Part shown: piece after piece, positions 27,826 through 39,943 of the stretch
Position numbering within the stretch: position 1 is the stretch's first letter
Layout: each line of letters begins with the position of its first letter
Assembly: GCA_028289815.1 (NCBI GenBank)
Contig: JAPYNQ010000031.1
Coordinates: 1 to 52,218, forward strand
Origin: Gammaproteobacteria bacterium
GTDB lineage: Bacteria; Pseudomonadota; Gammaproteobacteria; JAJDYQ01
DNA: 52,218 nt
Reading direction: 5' to 3'
Notes under the pieces: model-generated
Databases searched by the model: none
Seen by the model: the letters and a program-made list of their open reading frames with translations, nothing else
Told to the model about the DNA's origin: nothing
Program-made: the position numbers and the translations under genes

Positions 27826-29010
27826 ATGCACGCCAAAGGCGAATCCCAGAACACCGAATGGAAAACATCGTGGCAGGATGACTATCTGAAATGGATCTGC
27901 GGCTTTGCTAATGCTCAGGGCGGACGGATTTATATCGGTAAAGATGATGGCGGAAATGTCATCGGTTTGAAGAATGCCGGGAAACTGCTGGAAGACTTGC
28001 CGAACAAGGTTCGTGATCGGTTAGGACTGATACCGCACATCAATCTGCTCGAAGAGGATGGAAAAAACTATCTGGAAATCATCGTCGAGTCATCAACTGT
28101 GCCAATTTCCCTGCGCGGTTCCTATTACTGGCGCTCCGGCAGCGTGAAGCAAGAATTAAAGGGTCAGGCGCTGACCGATTTTCTTCTCGAAAAAATGGGT
28201 TTGACTTGGGATCGGGTGGTCGAAAAAACAGCGACGCTGGATAACATCGACGAAACCGCTATTGAACAATTCAGGAAAGATGCGGCAACGGCAGGTCGTT
28301 TACCCGATTTAAGCAGGCTTTCAGCCGAGCGGGTTTTAACAAAACTGCGCGTTCTCACCAAAGACGGCCTTACTCATGCCGCTTTGATTCTTTTCGGTAA
28401 AGATCCGGGAGAGTTTTTCCCGAATCTTTTTGTAAAGATCGGGCGATTTGGCAAAAGCACGGTGGATATGCGCTTCCAGGAGGTTTGTGAAAGAAACCTG
28501 ATTCAGCTTCTCAGCGATGTCATGGAGCAACTGGAAAAGAAATTCTTGATCAAGCCGGTGCGCTTTGAAGGCATCCGACGCATTGAAGAATTGGAGTATC
28601 CGGTGGCGGCTTTACGGGAAATGCTGCTCAATGCGCTGGTGCATCGCAACTATCTGGGCAGTATGACCCAGATAAAGATATTTAATGATCGGCTGACCAT
28701 CTGGAATGCCGGCCAACTCCCTGCAGAGTTGACCATTGAGAAACTGTTTCAGATGCACGAATCCGTCCCGCGAAATCCGCTGATTGCCGAAGTGTGTTAC
28801 AAGGCCGGCTACATTGACTCGTGGGGGCGCGGGGTTGAGAAAATCACAGACGCTTGCCGACAGGCCGGATTGCCCGGCCCAATCATTGTTGAAAGAACCG
28901 GGGGTATAGCCGTTGAACTGCTCAAAAATCAGGTGAAAACGCCGGTGAAAACGCCGGTGAAAACGCCGGTGAAAACGTCGGCCCTCAAAAAGGCGGCCGC
29001 TGGCAGGTGA
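27826..29010 (+). CDS. AlbA_2 / HATPase_c_4 ATP-binding protein, second copy, C-terminally altered
   Basis: 394 residues. AlbA_2 domain at the N-terminus (SQNTEWKTSWQDDYLKWICGFANAQGG, IGKDDGG), HATPase_c_4 at 240-360 (YPVAALREMLLNALVHRNYLG, GRGVEKITDACRQAGLP). Full-length relatives continue after a VKTP repeat linker into a winged-helix domain that ends in 'VGPKKGGHWEV'. Here the VKTP repeats (28932-28979) are followed by only a few residues in a shifted frame. The expected ending VGPQKGGRWQVIK is present in the +1 frame (about 28978-29018). So the winged helix has been deleted through the repeats and the last codons are out of frame. The GHKL part looks intact. Confidence 0.82.
   Translation: MHAKGESQNTEWKTSWQDDYLKWICGFANAQGGRIYIGKDDGGNVIGLKNAGKLLEDLPNKVRDRLGLIPHINLLEEDGKNYLEIIVESSTVPISLRGSYYWRSGSVKQELKGQALTDFLLEKMGLTWDRVVEKTATLDNIDETAIEQFRKDAATAGRLPDLSRLSAERVLTKLRVLTKDGLTHAALILFGKDPGEFFPNLFVKIGRFGKSTVDMRFQEVCERNLIQLLSDVMEQLEKKFLIKPVRFEGIRRIEELEYPVAALREMLLNALVHRNYLGSMTQIKIFNDRLTIWNAGQLPAELTIEKLFQMHESVPRNPLIAEVCYKAGYIDSWGRGVEKITDACRQAGLPGPIIVERTGGIAVELLKNQVKTPVKTPVKTPVKTSALKKAAAGR
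28932..28979 (+). repeat. 12-base tandem repeat encoding VKTP
   Basis: Four head-to-tail copies of a 12-base unit (GGTGAAAACGCC; the last ends GTC). They encode a (VKTP)n linker at the C-terminus of the second AlbA_2 protein and mark the point at which the reading frame is lost. Confidence 0.9.
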
Positions 29011-29014
29011 TTAA

Positions 29015-29158
29015 ATGATGAAGTACCGGCTAATCAGCTTTTGCAGTCCGGAACCTCAACCGGTACCAATTACAACAATTATTCAAGCATCCGATGAAAC
29101 CGTCCGCATCTTTTTCACTGTTAAGGCATCCCAAACCGACGGCATAAATGAAAAATAA
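29015..29158 (+). CDS. Small ORF between AlbA_2 gene and hsdR
   Basis: 47 residues (MMKYRLISFCSPEPQP ... ASQTDGINEK), no family recognised. Its ATG overlaps in ATGA fashion the ancestral stop codon (29016-29018) of the AlbA_2 frame described above, and its own stop overlaps the hsdR start by 11 bases. This position between two coupled genes is the only support; no clear ribosome-binding site is seen. Confidence 0.4.
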   Translation: MMKYRLISFCSPEPQPVPITTIIQASDETVRIFFTVKASQTDGINEK

Positions 29159-32100
29159 CTCATCACCTGCCAAAATGTCAGAGTACAGTTTGGAGCAAGC
29201 CTGCCTGCAATGGTTGTCCGAACTCGGCTGGTATTCAATCCACGGGCCGGACATCGCCCCGGATACCCCTGATGCAGAACGCATAAGCTACTCTGGGGTG
29301 ATTCTTAAAGAACGGTTGAGGACTGCACTTTCGCGGATCAATCCCGGTATTCCTGCCGTCGGCATTGATGAGGCAGTAAAAAAATTACTGGTGGCTGACT
29401 CCCCGGATCTGCTGGTCAATAATCGCACCTTTCACAACATGTTGACCGACGGTATTGATGTTGAAGTATCATCAGAAAGCGGGCACAACGGTACCCGATA
29501 TCGGAAGGTGTGGCTGGTTGATCTGGAAAACATCGACAATAATAATTTTATCGCTGTAAACCAGTTTACCTGTATTGAAGAAGGGCATGATCGTCGGGCA
29601 GATGTTGTTTTGTTTTTGAACGGTCTGCCTGTCGTCATCTTTGAATTAAAGAATCCGGGCAATGAAAATGCGACTATAAGACAGGCCTTCAATCAGCTTC
29701 AAACCTATAAAAAAGACATTCCGATATTATTTACTACCAATGAACTGCTGGTGATCTCCGATGGCATACTTGCCAGGGCCGGAACCCTGACCAGCGAGTG
29801 GGACCGTTTTATGCCCTGGCGAACCGTCTCCGGTGAGGAGGTAGCTGCAAAAGGAACCCCTGAGTTGGCAACTCTGATCAGGGGGCTTTTCGAGCGGCGA
29901 CGCTTTCTCGACTATATCCTGAATTTTATTGTCTTTGAGGATGACGGTTTCAGGTCAGCCAAAAAGGCTGCCGCCTATCACCAATACTGGGCGGTGAATA
30001 AGGCATTGACCTGTACCCTGTCGGCCTGTGGCATAGACACCGACCCGGAAAAATTGATTGGCCGTTTCCCGCCTGTACAACCTCCCTTGGGAGTCAAAGA
30101 AGATGCGCCTGTCTATGGAAAAGGGTCAGGACATTTTGACGGCAGGAGAATCGGTGTCATCTGGCATACACAGGGAAGCGGCAAAAGTCTTTCCATGACA
30201 TTTTATGCCGGGAAGGTTGTCCGTCATCCCGATATGAACAATCCGACCCTGGTTATTGTGACGGATCGAAATGATCTGGATGATCAGCTCTTCGGTACAT
30301 TTGCTGGCTGCCGGGACCTGCTTCGTCAATCCCCGGCTCAGGCCAGAGCTCGGTCCCATCTCAAGGGACTGTTGAAAGTCCCCTCCGGCGGAATTGTTTT
30401 CACGACCATTCAAAAATTTATGCCGGACGAGCGCGGCGATGCTCACCCCCTGTTGTCTGGCCGTAAGAATATTGTAGTGATCGCAGATGAAGCCCATCGC
30501 AGCCAGTATGATTTTATTGATGGCTTTGCACGGCATCTGCACGATGCCTTACCGAATGCCTCATTTATCGGTTTTACCGGGACCCCGATTGAACGTGACG
30601 ACAAAAGCACCCCGGCGGTTTTCGGTAACTACATTGATAAATATGACATTCTGCGTGCGGTTGAGGACGGGGCCACAGTGCCAATCTACTATGAAAGTCG
30701 GCTGGCCCGAATTGAATTGAGTCAAGCTCAACTGGCCGCAATTGACCCGGAGTTTGAGGCGATCACAGAGGCAGAGGAAGAAACGGACAAACAACGGCTC
30801 AGAACAAAATGGGCGGCATTTGAAGCCCTGATCGGTACCGATGAGCGCATCAAGCGGGTTGTCGAGGACCTGGTTTCTCATCTTGAGAGCAGACTCGATA
30901 CGATGGACGGCAAAGCCCTGATCGTCTGCATGAGCCGCCGTATCTGCGTCGATATCTATAATGCCCTCAAGGCAATCCGACCGGACTGGCACAGCGAGGA
31001 CGAAGCAAAGGGCTTTATGAAGATCGTGATGTCCGGGTCTGCTTCGGATCATATTGACTGGCGGCCCCACATCCGTAACAAGGTCGGACGCGAAGCTCTG
31101 GCCAGGCGGTTCAAAAATCCCGGCAGTAACCTCAAATTGGTCATCGTCCGTGATATGTGGTTGACCGGCTTTGACTGCCCCAGCCTGCATACCATGTATA
31201 TCGACAAACCCATGAGCGGGCACAATCTGATGCAGGCCATTGCCCGGGTCAACCGGGTATTCCGGGATAAGCCCGGCGGGCTTGTGGTTGACTATATCGG
31301 TCTGGCAGATTCATTGAAAAGAGCACTTGCCAATTACACCGCCGGCGGCGGTCAAGGCGCTGCTACGGTCGATCAGGAACAGGCCGTAACAGTGCTCATG
31401 GAAAAATACGAGATTGTGCGCGATATACTGCATGGCTTTGATTACACCGCTGTGCTTAAAGACATTCCGGCCGGAAGAATATCCGGTATAACACAGGCGA
31501 TGGAGTTCATTCTCGGCCTGGAAGATGGCAAAAAACGCTATCTTCCCGCCGTCTCTGCGCTTACCAAGGCGTTTGCGCTTGCGGTTCCACATGAACAAGC
31601 CATTCGGGTTCGTGACGAAGTCGGCTTCTTTCAGGAGGTCAGGGCTGCGCTGGTCAAGGCTACCGGTGATGCGCAGGGACGGACACCGGATGAAATGGAT
31701 TCGGCCATAAAACAACTGGTTTCACAGGCCGTATCATCAACCGGAGTGATTGATATCTTTGCGGCGGCCGGCATGGATAAGCCGGATATCTCCATTCTGT
31801 CGGATGATTTTCTGGAGGAAGTCAAAGCCCTGCCACAAAAAAATCTGGCTCTTGAACTCCTGAAAAAACTGATCAACGACGAGATCAGAACATGTTTCAG
31901 GAAAAACGTCATTCAGGCCCGATCATTTGCAGCAATGCTGGAGCAGGCGGTGAAAAAATATCAGAACCGTGCGATTGCGGCGGCTGAGGTCATACAGGAG
32001 CTGATTGAACTTGCGCGAGAACTCCGACAATCTGAACAGCGTGGCGACAGCTTGGGCCTGACAGAAGATGAAATCGCTTTTTACGATGCGCTGGCAGACA

Positions 32101-32345
32101 ACCACAGCGCACGGGACATCATGGGTGACAAAAAACTTTGCACCGTAGCACAGCTGTTGGTTGAACGGGTAAAACGCAGCGTCTCTATTGACTGGACTCT
32201 GCGAGAAAATGCCCGCGCTCAAATCCGGGTAATGGTTAAAAAAATACTCCGCCAGTATGGCTATCCACCTGACCTGCAAAAAGCCGCGACAGAACTGGTG
32301 ATTGAGCAGGCCGAGATGCTCTGCAGGGAATGGAGCGTGGGGTAA
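29148..32345 (+). CDS. hsdR: Type I restriction enzyme motor/nuclease subunit HsdR
   Basis: 1065 residues, normal for the family. The N-terminal PD-(D/E)XK nuclease domain shows RRADVVLFLNGLPVVIFELKNP (residues about 147-168) with the QLQTYK motif following. The helicase/translocase core has Walker A HTQGSGKSLS (about 340), DEAHRSQY (about 447) and GFTGTPI (about 473); the second RecA-like domain holds LTGFDCPSLHTMYIDKP and ARVNRVFRDKPGG. The C-terminal helical region binds HsdM/HsdS. Together with hsdM and hsdS it completes a type I restriction-modification enzyme. It is separated from them by the trlF, two AlbA_2 genes and a small ORF, an order typical of accessory-loaded type I loci. Confidence 0.95.
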   Translation: MKNNSSPAKMSEYSLEQACLQWLSELGWYSIHGPDIAPDTPDAERISYSGVILKERLRTALSRINPGIPAVGIDEAVKKLLVADSPDLLVNNRTFHNMLTDGIDVEVSSESGHNGTRYRKVWLVDLENIDNNNFIAVNQFTCIEEGHDRRADVVLFLNGLPVVIFELKNPGNENATIRQAFNQLQTYKKDIPILFTTNELLVISDGILARAGTLTSEWDRFMPWRTVSGEEVAAKGTPELATLIRGLFERRRFLDYILNFIVFEDDGFRSAKKAAAYHQYWAVNKALTCTLSACGIDTDPEKLIGRFPPVQPPLGVKEDAPVYGKGSGHFDGRRIGVIWHTQGSGKSLSMTFYAGKVVRHPDMNNPTLVIVTDRNDLDDQLFGTFAGCRDLLRQSPAQARARSHLKGLLKVPSGGIVFTTIQKFMPDERGDAHPLLSGRKNIVVIADEAHRSQYDFIDGFARHLHDALPNASFIGFTGTPIERDDKSTPAVFGNYIDKYDILRAVEDGATVPIYYESRLARIELSQAQLAAIDPEFEAITEAEEETDKQRLRTKWAAFEALIGTDERIKRVVEDLVSHLESRLDTMDGKALIVCMSRRICVDIYNALKAIRPDWHSEDEAKGFMKIVMSGSASDHIDWRPHIRNKVGREALARRFKNPGSNLKLVIVRDMWLTGFDCPSLHTMYIDKPMSGHNLMQAIARVNRVFRDKPGGLVVDYIGLADSLKRALANYTAGGGQGAATVDQEQAVTVLMEKYEIVRDILHGFDYTAVLKDIPAGRISGITQAMEFILGLEDGKKRYLPAVSALTKAFALAVPHEQAIRVRDEVGFFQEVRAALVKATGDAQGRTPDEMDSAIKQLVSQAVSSTGVIDIFAAAGMDKPDISILSDDFLEEVKALPQKNLALELLKKLINDEIRTCFRKNVIQARSFAAMLEQAVKKYQNRAIAAAEVIQELIELARELRQSEQRGDSLGLTEDEIAFYDALADNHSARDIMGDKKLCTVAQLLVERVKRSVSIDWTLRENARAQIRVMVKKILRQYGYPPDLQKAATELVIEQAEMLCREWSVG

Positions 32346-32348
32346 ACT

Positions 32349-32404
32349 CTCAGGAAACCATCGTAAAGAAGATGTTACTGGCATCAGAATAGATGTTTCC
32401 TGAG
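32349..32404 (+). terminator. Inverted repeat after hsdR, probable operon terminator
   Basis: CTCAGGAAAC (32349-32358) pairs perfectly with GTTTCCTGAG (32395-32404), and ATC/GAT extends the stem past a one-base bulge. The right arm is followed by CATCTTTTAT. The loop is long (about 30 bases), but position and T-rich tail fit termination of the hsd operon. Confidence 0.45.
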
Positions 32405-32501
32405 CATCTTTTATCAGCACTATCCGTCCCCTGACAAGGCCGGCACCCGCCTCCGATCTGTTAAAATGGATAAAAACCCATAGCGGGAGGCAAATCAAAA
32501 A

Positions 32502-35599
<3,098 letters not shown>

Positions 35600-35603
<4 letters not shown>

Positions 35604-38600
35604 CACAATCATTTGAGGAATTAGCAAAGAAACGCAAAAGACTTGTAGAAGCAAGCCGTGAGAATGACATGGAAGAGGGACTCAAAGGTCTGCTCACTAG
35701 GCTTTATCCAGACAGCGCCCATTTTATTTACGAATTGCTTCAAAATGCCGAAGATGCTAAAGCTCAAAAGGTGCGGTTCACCCTGCATAAAGACCGTATT
35801 GAATTCAAGCATGATGGTAAAAAGCTCTTCTCAATTGAAGATGTCGAGGCAATTACCAGCATTATGTCCAGCACTAAACGTAACGACGAAACCCAAATTG
35901 GAAAATTTGGTGTCGGCTTCAAGGCTGTTTTTGCATACACAAACTTACCAGAAATCGAATCGGGAGGCCTCCATTTCCGTATTCGTGACATGGTTGTTCC
36001 AGAACTAGTTGAGCGTACGAAAAAACAAGCTGCAAACGGGAAAACACGATTCGTTCTGCCATTCGACAACCGTGAAAAATCACCGGAACAGGCTTATCAT
36101 GAAATCGTCAGTCTTCTCAGAAAGCTTGATGAGACAACTGTGCTCTTTCTTACACATATCCAAAAGATTGAATACCATCTACCTGGTTCTGATCCCCCCG
36201 GCTACATTGAACGGATCGCTCGCAATAACAGTCGATTCGAGATTCGTGTGCAGCAACCAGATGCGAGCCTCCCTTCGTCAGCCTGGTTTCTGAAGTTCGA
36301 TAAAACGGTACAAGTTGAAGACGAAGAAGACAACGATCACAGCTTGAAAGACTGTCGTATAGCGGTTGCTTTTAGTCTTTCACCAGCAGAACCAGGAACC
36401 AGCTCCGAACAGCGAGATACCGTTGATGAGAAAACCACACCCCAATGGAAACTCGAGCCCATAATACCCGGACGTGTGTGTATCTATTTTCCAGCCGCCA
36501 ATGAAGAATCACACCTCCACTTTCATCTTCATGCACCTTTCGCCTCGACAGTGGCACGCGATAGTGTACTGAAGGACCGTGCCGGAAACAATATATTACG
36601 TAACCATCTCGCCGAGCTATTGGCTGAATCCATGCTCGCCATCCGTGATCAGGGTTTGCTGACAGTGCAAGCGTTGGCGCTTTTACCTAACAACAATGAC
36701 AGTCTCTCAGGGTTTTACGAACCTCTCATGGAGCAGCTGGTTAAGCAATTCAAGGAACAAGAACTCGTCCCGATGAAGCGCGGCGGCCATGCCGCTGCGA
36801 AAGACATATTTCAAGGGCAGAGGGCACTACTTTCAAATCTGATCGAAGACGATGACCTGACCATGCTTTTAGATGATGGTCATGCCGCACCGATCTGGGC
36901 AGCAAACCCGCCTCAGCGAAATCAGCGTGAAGACAATTTCCTGCAGATGTTGGATATTACGCTATGGGACACTGACAAACTCGTGGAGGCATTAGACAGG
37001 AAGGATCAGGATGCCCGCGAGCAATGGATGAAAAAAAAGGATGACAAATGGCATCAAAGACTCTACGAGTTATTGGGGGATCATCCGAATCCCAAAGTTG
37101 CACAGCTGAATCTGATTCTTTGCAGCGATGGCAGGTATCGAAAAGGAGACGAATGTTATTTCCCCACCAATGAAGTAGCACCTGATGAAAAATTCCCTCT
37201 GGTCAGGAAGGAAGTTTATGCCCCTGGCGATGAAGAAAATAAGGATGCACGCAAGTTTCTCGAAGCAGTCGGCGTGTGTGAGCTGGATCGGGTTGAGCAG
37301 GTTATTCGTGAGATTCTCCCAAAGTACAAAGGTGATAACCCTGTAGTACCCATAGATGAAAACATAGAAGATATTAAGGAAATTGAAAAGGCATTCGGAA
37401 CTGACTCTTTTGAAAAAAAAGAACAATTAAAAGCTGAGCTCCGGAAAACACCATTTATTCTGTCATACTCGCCTACCTCCGATGAGGAAATCTACCGAAA
37501 GCCGGATCCGGATCAGTTATATTTTCCGGATGACGATTTGGAAATGTATTTTTCAGGAAACTCAGAAGTCAGCTTTGTCAGCCAATCCTACGAGGAGTCA
37601 ACACAAAACTTTTTTGCCAAACTCGGTATAAAACGTGAAGTCAGCGTTTATAAGAAAAAACCGAATTATAGAAACTTTATCAAAATATGCGATTATCATG
37701 GCGATCATAAGCGAGGAATAGGCGGCTTTGACCCGTATATCAAGGTTGAAGGGCTTGATACAGCACTTTCATCGCCAACCAAAGAAAAAAGTGCTTTTAT
37801 CTGGAATGAGATTGCATCCCCAAATGCCGAGTGCATACAAGGAACGATTGAATGTTCAACCAAGCAAACATATGAAGACAGCCGGAAGGAGCGAAATCAA
37901 AAATCAAAGCACTTTGGCCGTCTACTGATAAAAAAAAAGTGGCTGCCCGGACCGGACGGGCAATTCTATATTCCGCATGAGCTAGGCCTTAAGGATCTGC
38001 CTGAGCAATTTAAGCGTGACAAAAAACTGGCCGATTATCTCGGCATGAAAAAACCAGAAGAGCAGGAAGCCGCAGAAATCTTATCCAAAGGAGACCCTCG
38101 AAAAAAAGCATTGATTAATATAATACGCTATGCGTCACCCGATGAGCTTGAAAGATTTGAAAAACTTGCACTAACAGAGAGAGCACCGACTCCTGCGCCA
38201 AAATTTCGTGAAGGTCTTGCTAATATGGACAGGCCACAACACAGGAACCCGGAAAATAATGATAAAGGTCCGAATTATCCTATCGAAAATCCCGGACGTT
38301 ATAAGAAGAAACTGGACCAAACTATCACTAATAAGATTGAGGAACACATGGCCACCTCTAATACCATTAGATTCTCTCCGGTACGCGATAGGCCGGATAA
38401 CAAAGAAGCCCGTGAATTTCTCTACATTGAATACCAAGGTCGGTGCCAGATTACAGGGACAACCTTTCCAAAAGCATCAGCCAGTCCCGAAGGTATTTCG
38501 GAAAACTACTTTGAGGCTTGCAGCCTATTATCGTATAGGGATGCCAGTTATCTTAATGATGCAGGCAATATGCTCTGTGTTAGCGCCGATACTATGGCAA

Positions 38601-38782
38601 AGCTAAGGCACGCCAATTTTAAATGGCTGGATCACATTGATAACAAAATCTCTGAATTTGAAGATGGAGATGGAAAAGCCCAACACATGAAGATAAGAAT
38701 CAGCTTGGCAGGTGAAGAGTGCGTTATTACATGGAGCCAGCAACATTTTATGCGGTTAGCTTCTCTGTATGAAAATGCCTGA
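35600..38782 (+). CDS. Sacsin-like GHKL (HATPase) protein with degenerate HNH-like C-terminus
   Basis: 1060 residues. The N-terminal 150 residues form a GHKL ATPase of the sacsin/Hsp90-like type: FIYELLQNAEDAKAQKV (N box), DRIEFKHDGKKLF and IGKFGVGFKAVFAYT (G2 lid). The centre has no recognisable domain but several charged segments. The last 110 residues resemble HNH/DUF3883-linked endings: YQGRCQITGTTFPKA, then NYFEACSLL and NDAGNMLCVSADTMAKLRHANF. In active relatives the sequence after the Cys is 'YFEAHHI' and the later block 'LCPNHH', so the catalytic histidines are absent here. Translationally coupled to the helicase gene (ATGA). Such HATPase proteins pair with helicases in several defence systems; the exact system is not identified. 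Confidence 0.8.
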
Positions 38783-38932
38783 TAATTATAGGCATGTCTG
38801 TGCCTTCCCGTCAATACCTACCAAAAGATATGAAGTACAGTATCCGATCCTTTATTCTGCCGATACACACTACTGCTGACCTGTAAATTATTATTTACCC
38901 GTGTAGAGCGGTTTTAATATATTTCTGCTCCA

Positions 38933-39922
38933 TCACCCAGACACCCCTTCCACCATTTGTATCGCCATATCAATAGCGGCTTTTAAGCCGGATACACTGG
39001 CTTTGCCTGTGCCGGCCAGTTTCAGTGCTGTGCCGTGGTCGACAGAGGTGCGGATAATCGGCAACCCCAGTGTGATATTCACAGCGGTATTAAACCCGCT
39101 GTATTTTAATACCGGTAGGCCCTGGTCGTGATACATTGCCAGGATGGCATCGGCATGACCCGGAGCGTCCGGCAGAAATGCGGTATCCGCCGCAACCGGC
39201 CCTACAAGATTCATATCTCGGCACCGCAGCCTTTCCAGTGTCGGGGCAATGATTTGTATTTCTTCCATACCGAGGTGACCACCTTCGCCGGCATGTGGAT
39301 TCAGGCCACAAACACGAATACACGGTTGCTGTATATGAAATCTGGTTTGCAGGTCATTGTGTAGAATCGTAATGACTGTTTCGAGCAGCTCGCCGGTGAT
39401 GGCTGCCGGAACACTTTTCAATGGCAGGTGAGTCGTTGCCAGGGCCACTCGAAAATCGCCGTTTGCCAGCATCATAACCGGCTTACTGATGCCGGTTTTA
39501 TCGGCCAGCCATTCGGTATGGCCGGTAAAGGCAATACCTGCCTCATTGATAACCCCTTTATGCACCGGGGCGGTGACGATAGCATCATGTTTCCCGTTAT
39601 GGGTCAGCTCAACTGCGATATCCAGGGTGCGGATGACGTAGTGGGCATTTTCCGTATTAAGCTCGCCGGGGGTGACAGCACCGGGGCATTGGACCGGATA
39701 GACATGGAGTCTCTCCGATTCAAGGGACAGCGACCGATCAGGATCATTAACGGTTTCGATATATACTGTTGTTCCAAGGCAGCTGGCGCGCTGTTGCAGC
39801 ATATCCGGGTCGGCAATAAACAGTAACTCGGCACGAATATCGCGCCTCGCCAACTGCAGGCAGATATCAGGACCTATGCCTGCCGGTTCACCGGGGGTAA
39901 TGACCAGACGGGGAAGTGACAT
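38933..39922 (-). CDS. pdxA: 4-hydroxythreonine-4-phosphate dehydrogenase
   Basis: 329 residues from ATG 39922 (a TTG three bases earlier is less likely). The protein carries MSLPRLVITPGEPAGIGPD at the start, VTAPVHKGVINEAGI and FTGHTEWLAD in the middle, and ADTAFLPDAPGHADAILAMYHDQGLPVLK near the end, all classic PdxA blocks with the metal-binding His residues. It oxidises 4-phosphohydroxy-threonine in pyridoxal-phosphate synthesis. It follows surA by 21 bases, as in E. coli, but rsmA, which normally comes next, is not adjacent; the defence island occupies that side. Confidence 0.95.
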   Translation of the reverse strand: MSLPRLVITPGEPAGIGPDICLQLARRDIRAELLFIADPDMLQQRASCLGTTVYIETVNDPDRSLSLESERLHVYPVQCPGAVTPGELNTENAHYVIRTLDIAVELTHNGKHDAIVTAPVHKGVINEAGIAFTGHTEWLADKTGISKPVMMLANGDFRVALATTHLPLKSVPAAITGELLETVITILHNDLQTRFHIQQPCIRVCGLNPHAGEGGHLGMEEIQIIAPTLERLRCRDMNLVGPVAADTAFLPDAPGHADAILAMYHDQGLPVLKYSGFNTAVNITLGLPIIRTSVDHGTALKLAGTGKASVSGLKAAIDMAIQMVEGVSG

Positions 39923-39943
39923 CAATATCTAATGAGAGGGCAG

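Noticed and set aside
28932-28979. Regular 12-base repeats considered as a CRISPR-like array
   Set aside because: Units are contiguous, without spacers, and encode a VKTP linker in frame.
32431-32467. CTGACA and TAAAAT before the helicase gene as a promoter
   Set aside because: The spacing of 25 bases is too long; no better pair found.
38776-38932. Search for a duplicated tRNA 3' end (attR) before pdxA
   Set aside because: No copy of the T-arm/acceptor end was seen; only a small imperfect TGCC...GGCA palindrome at about 38778-38796.
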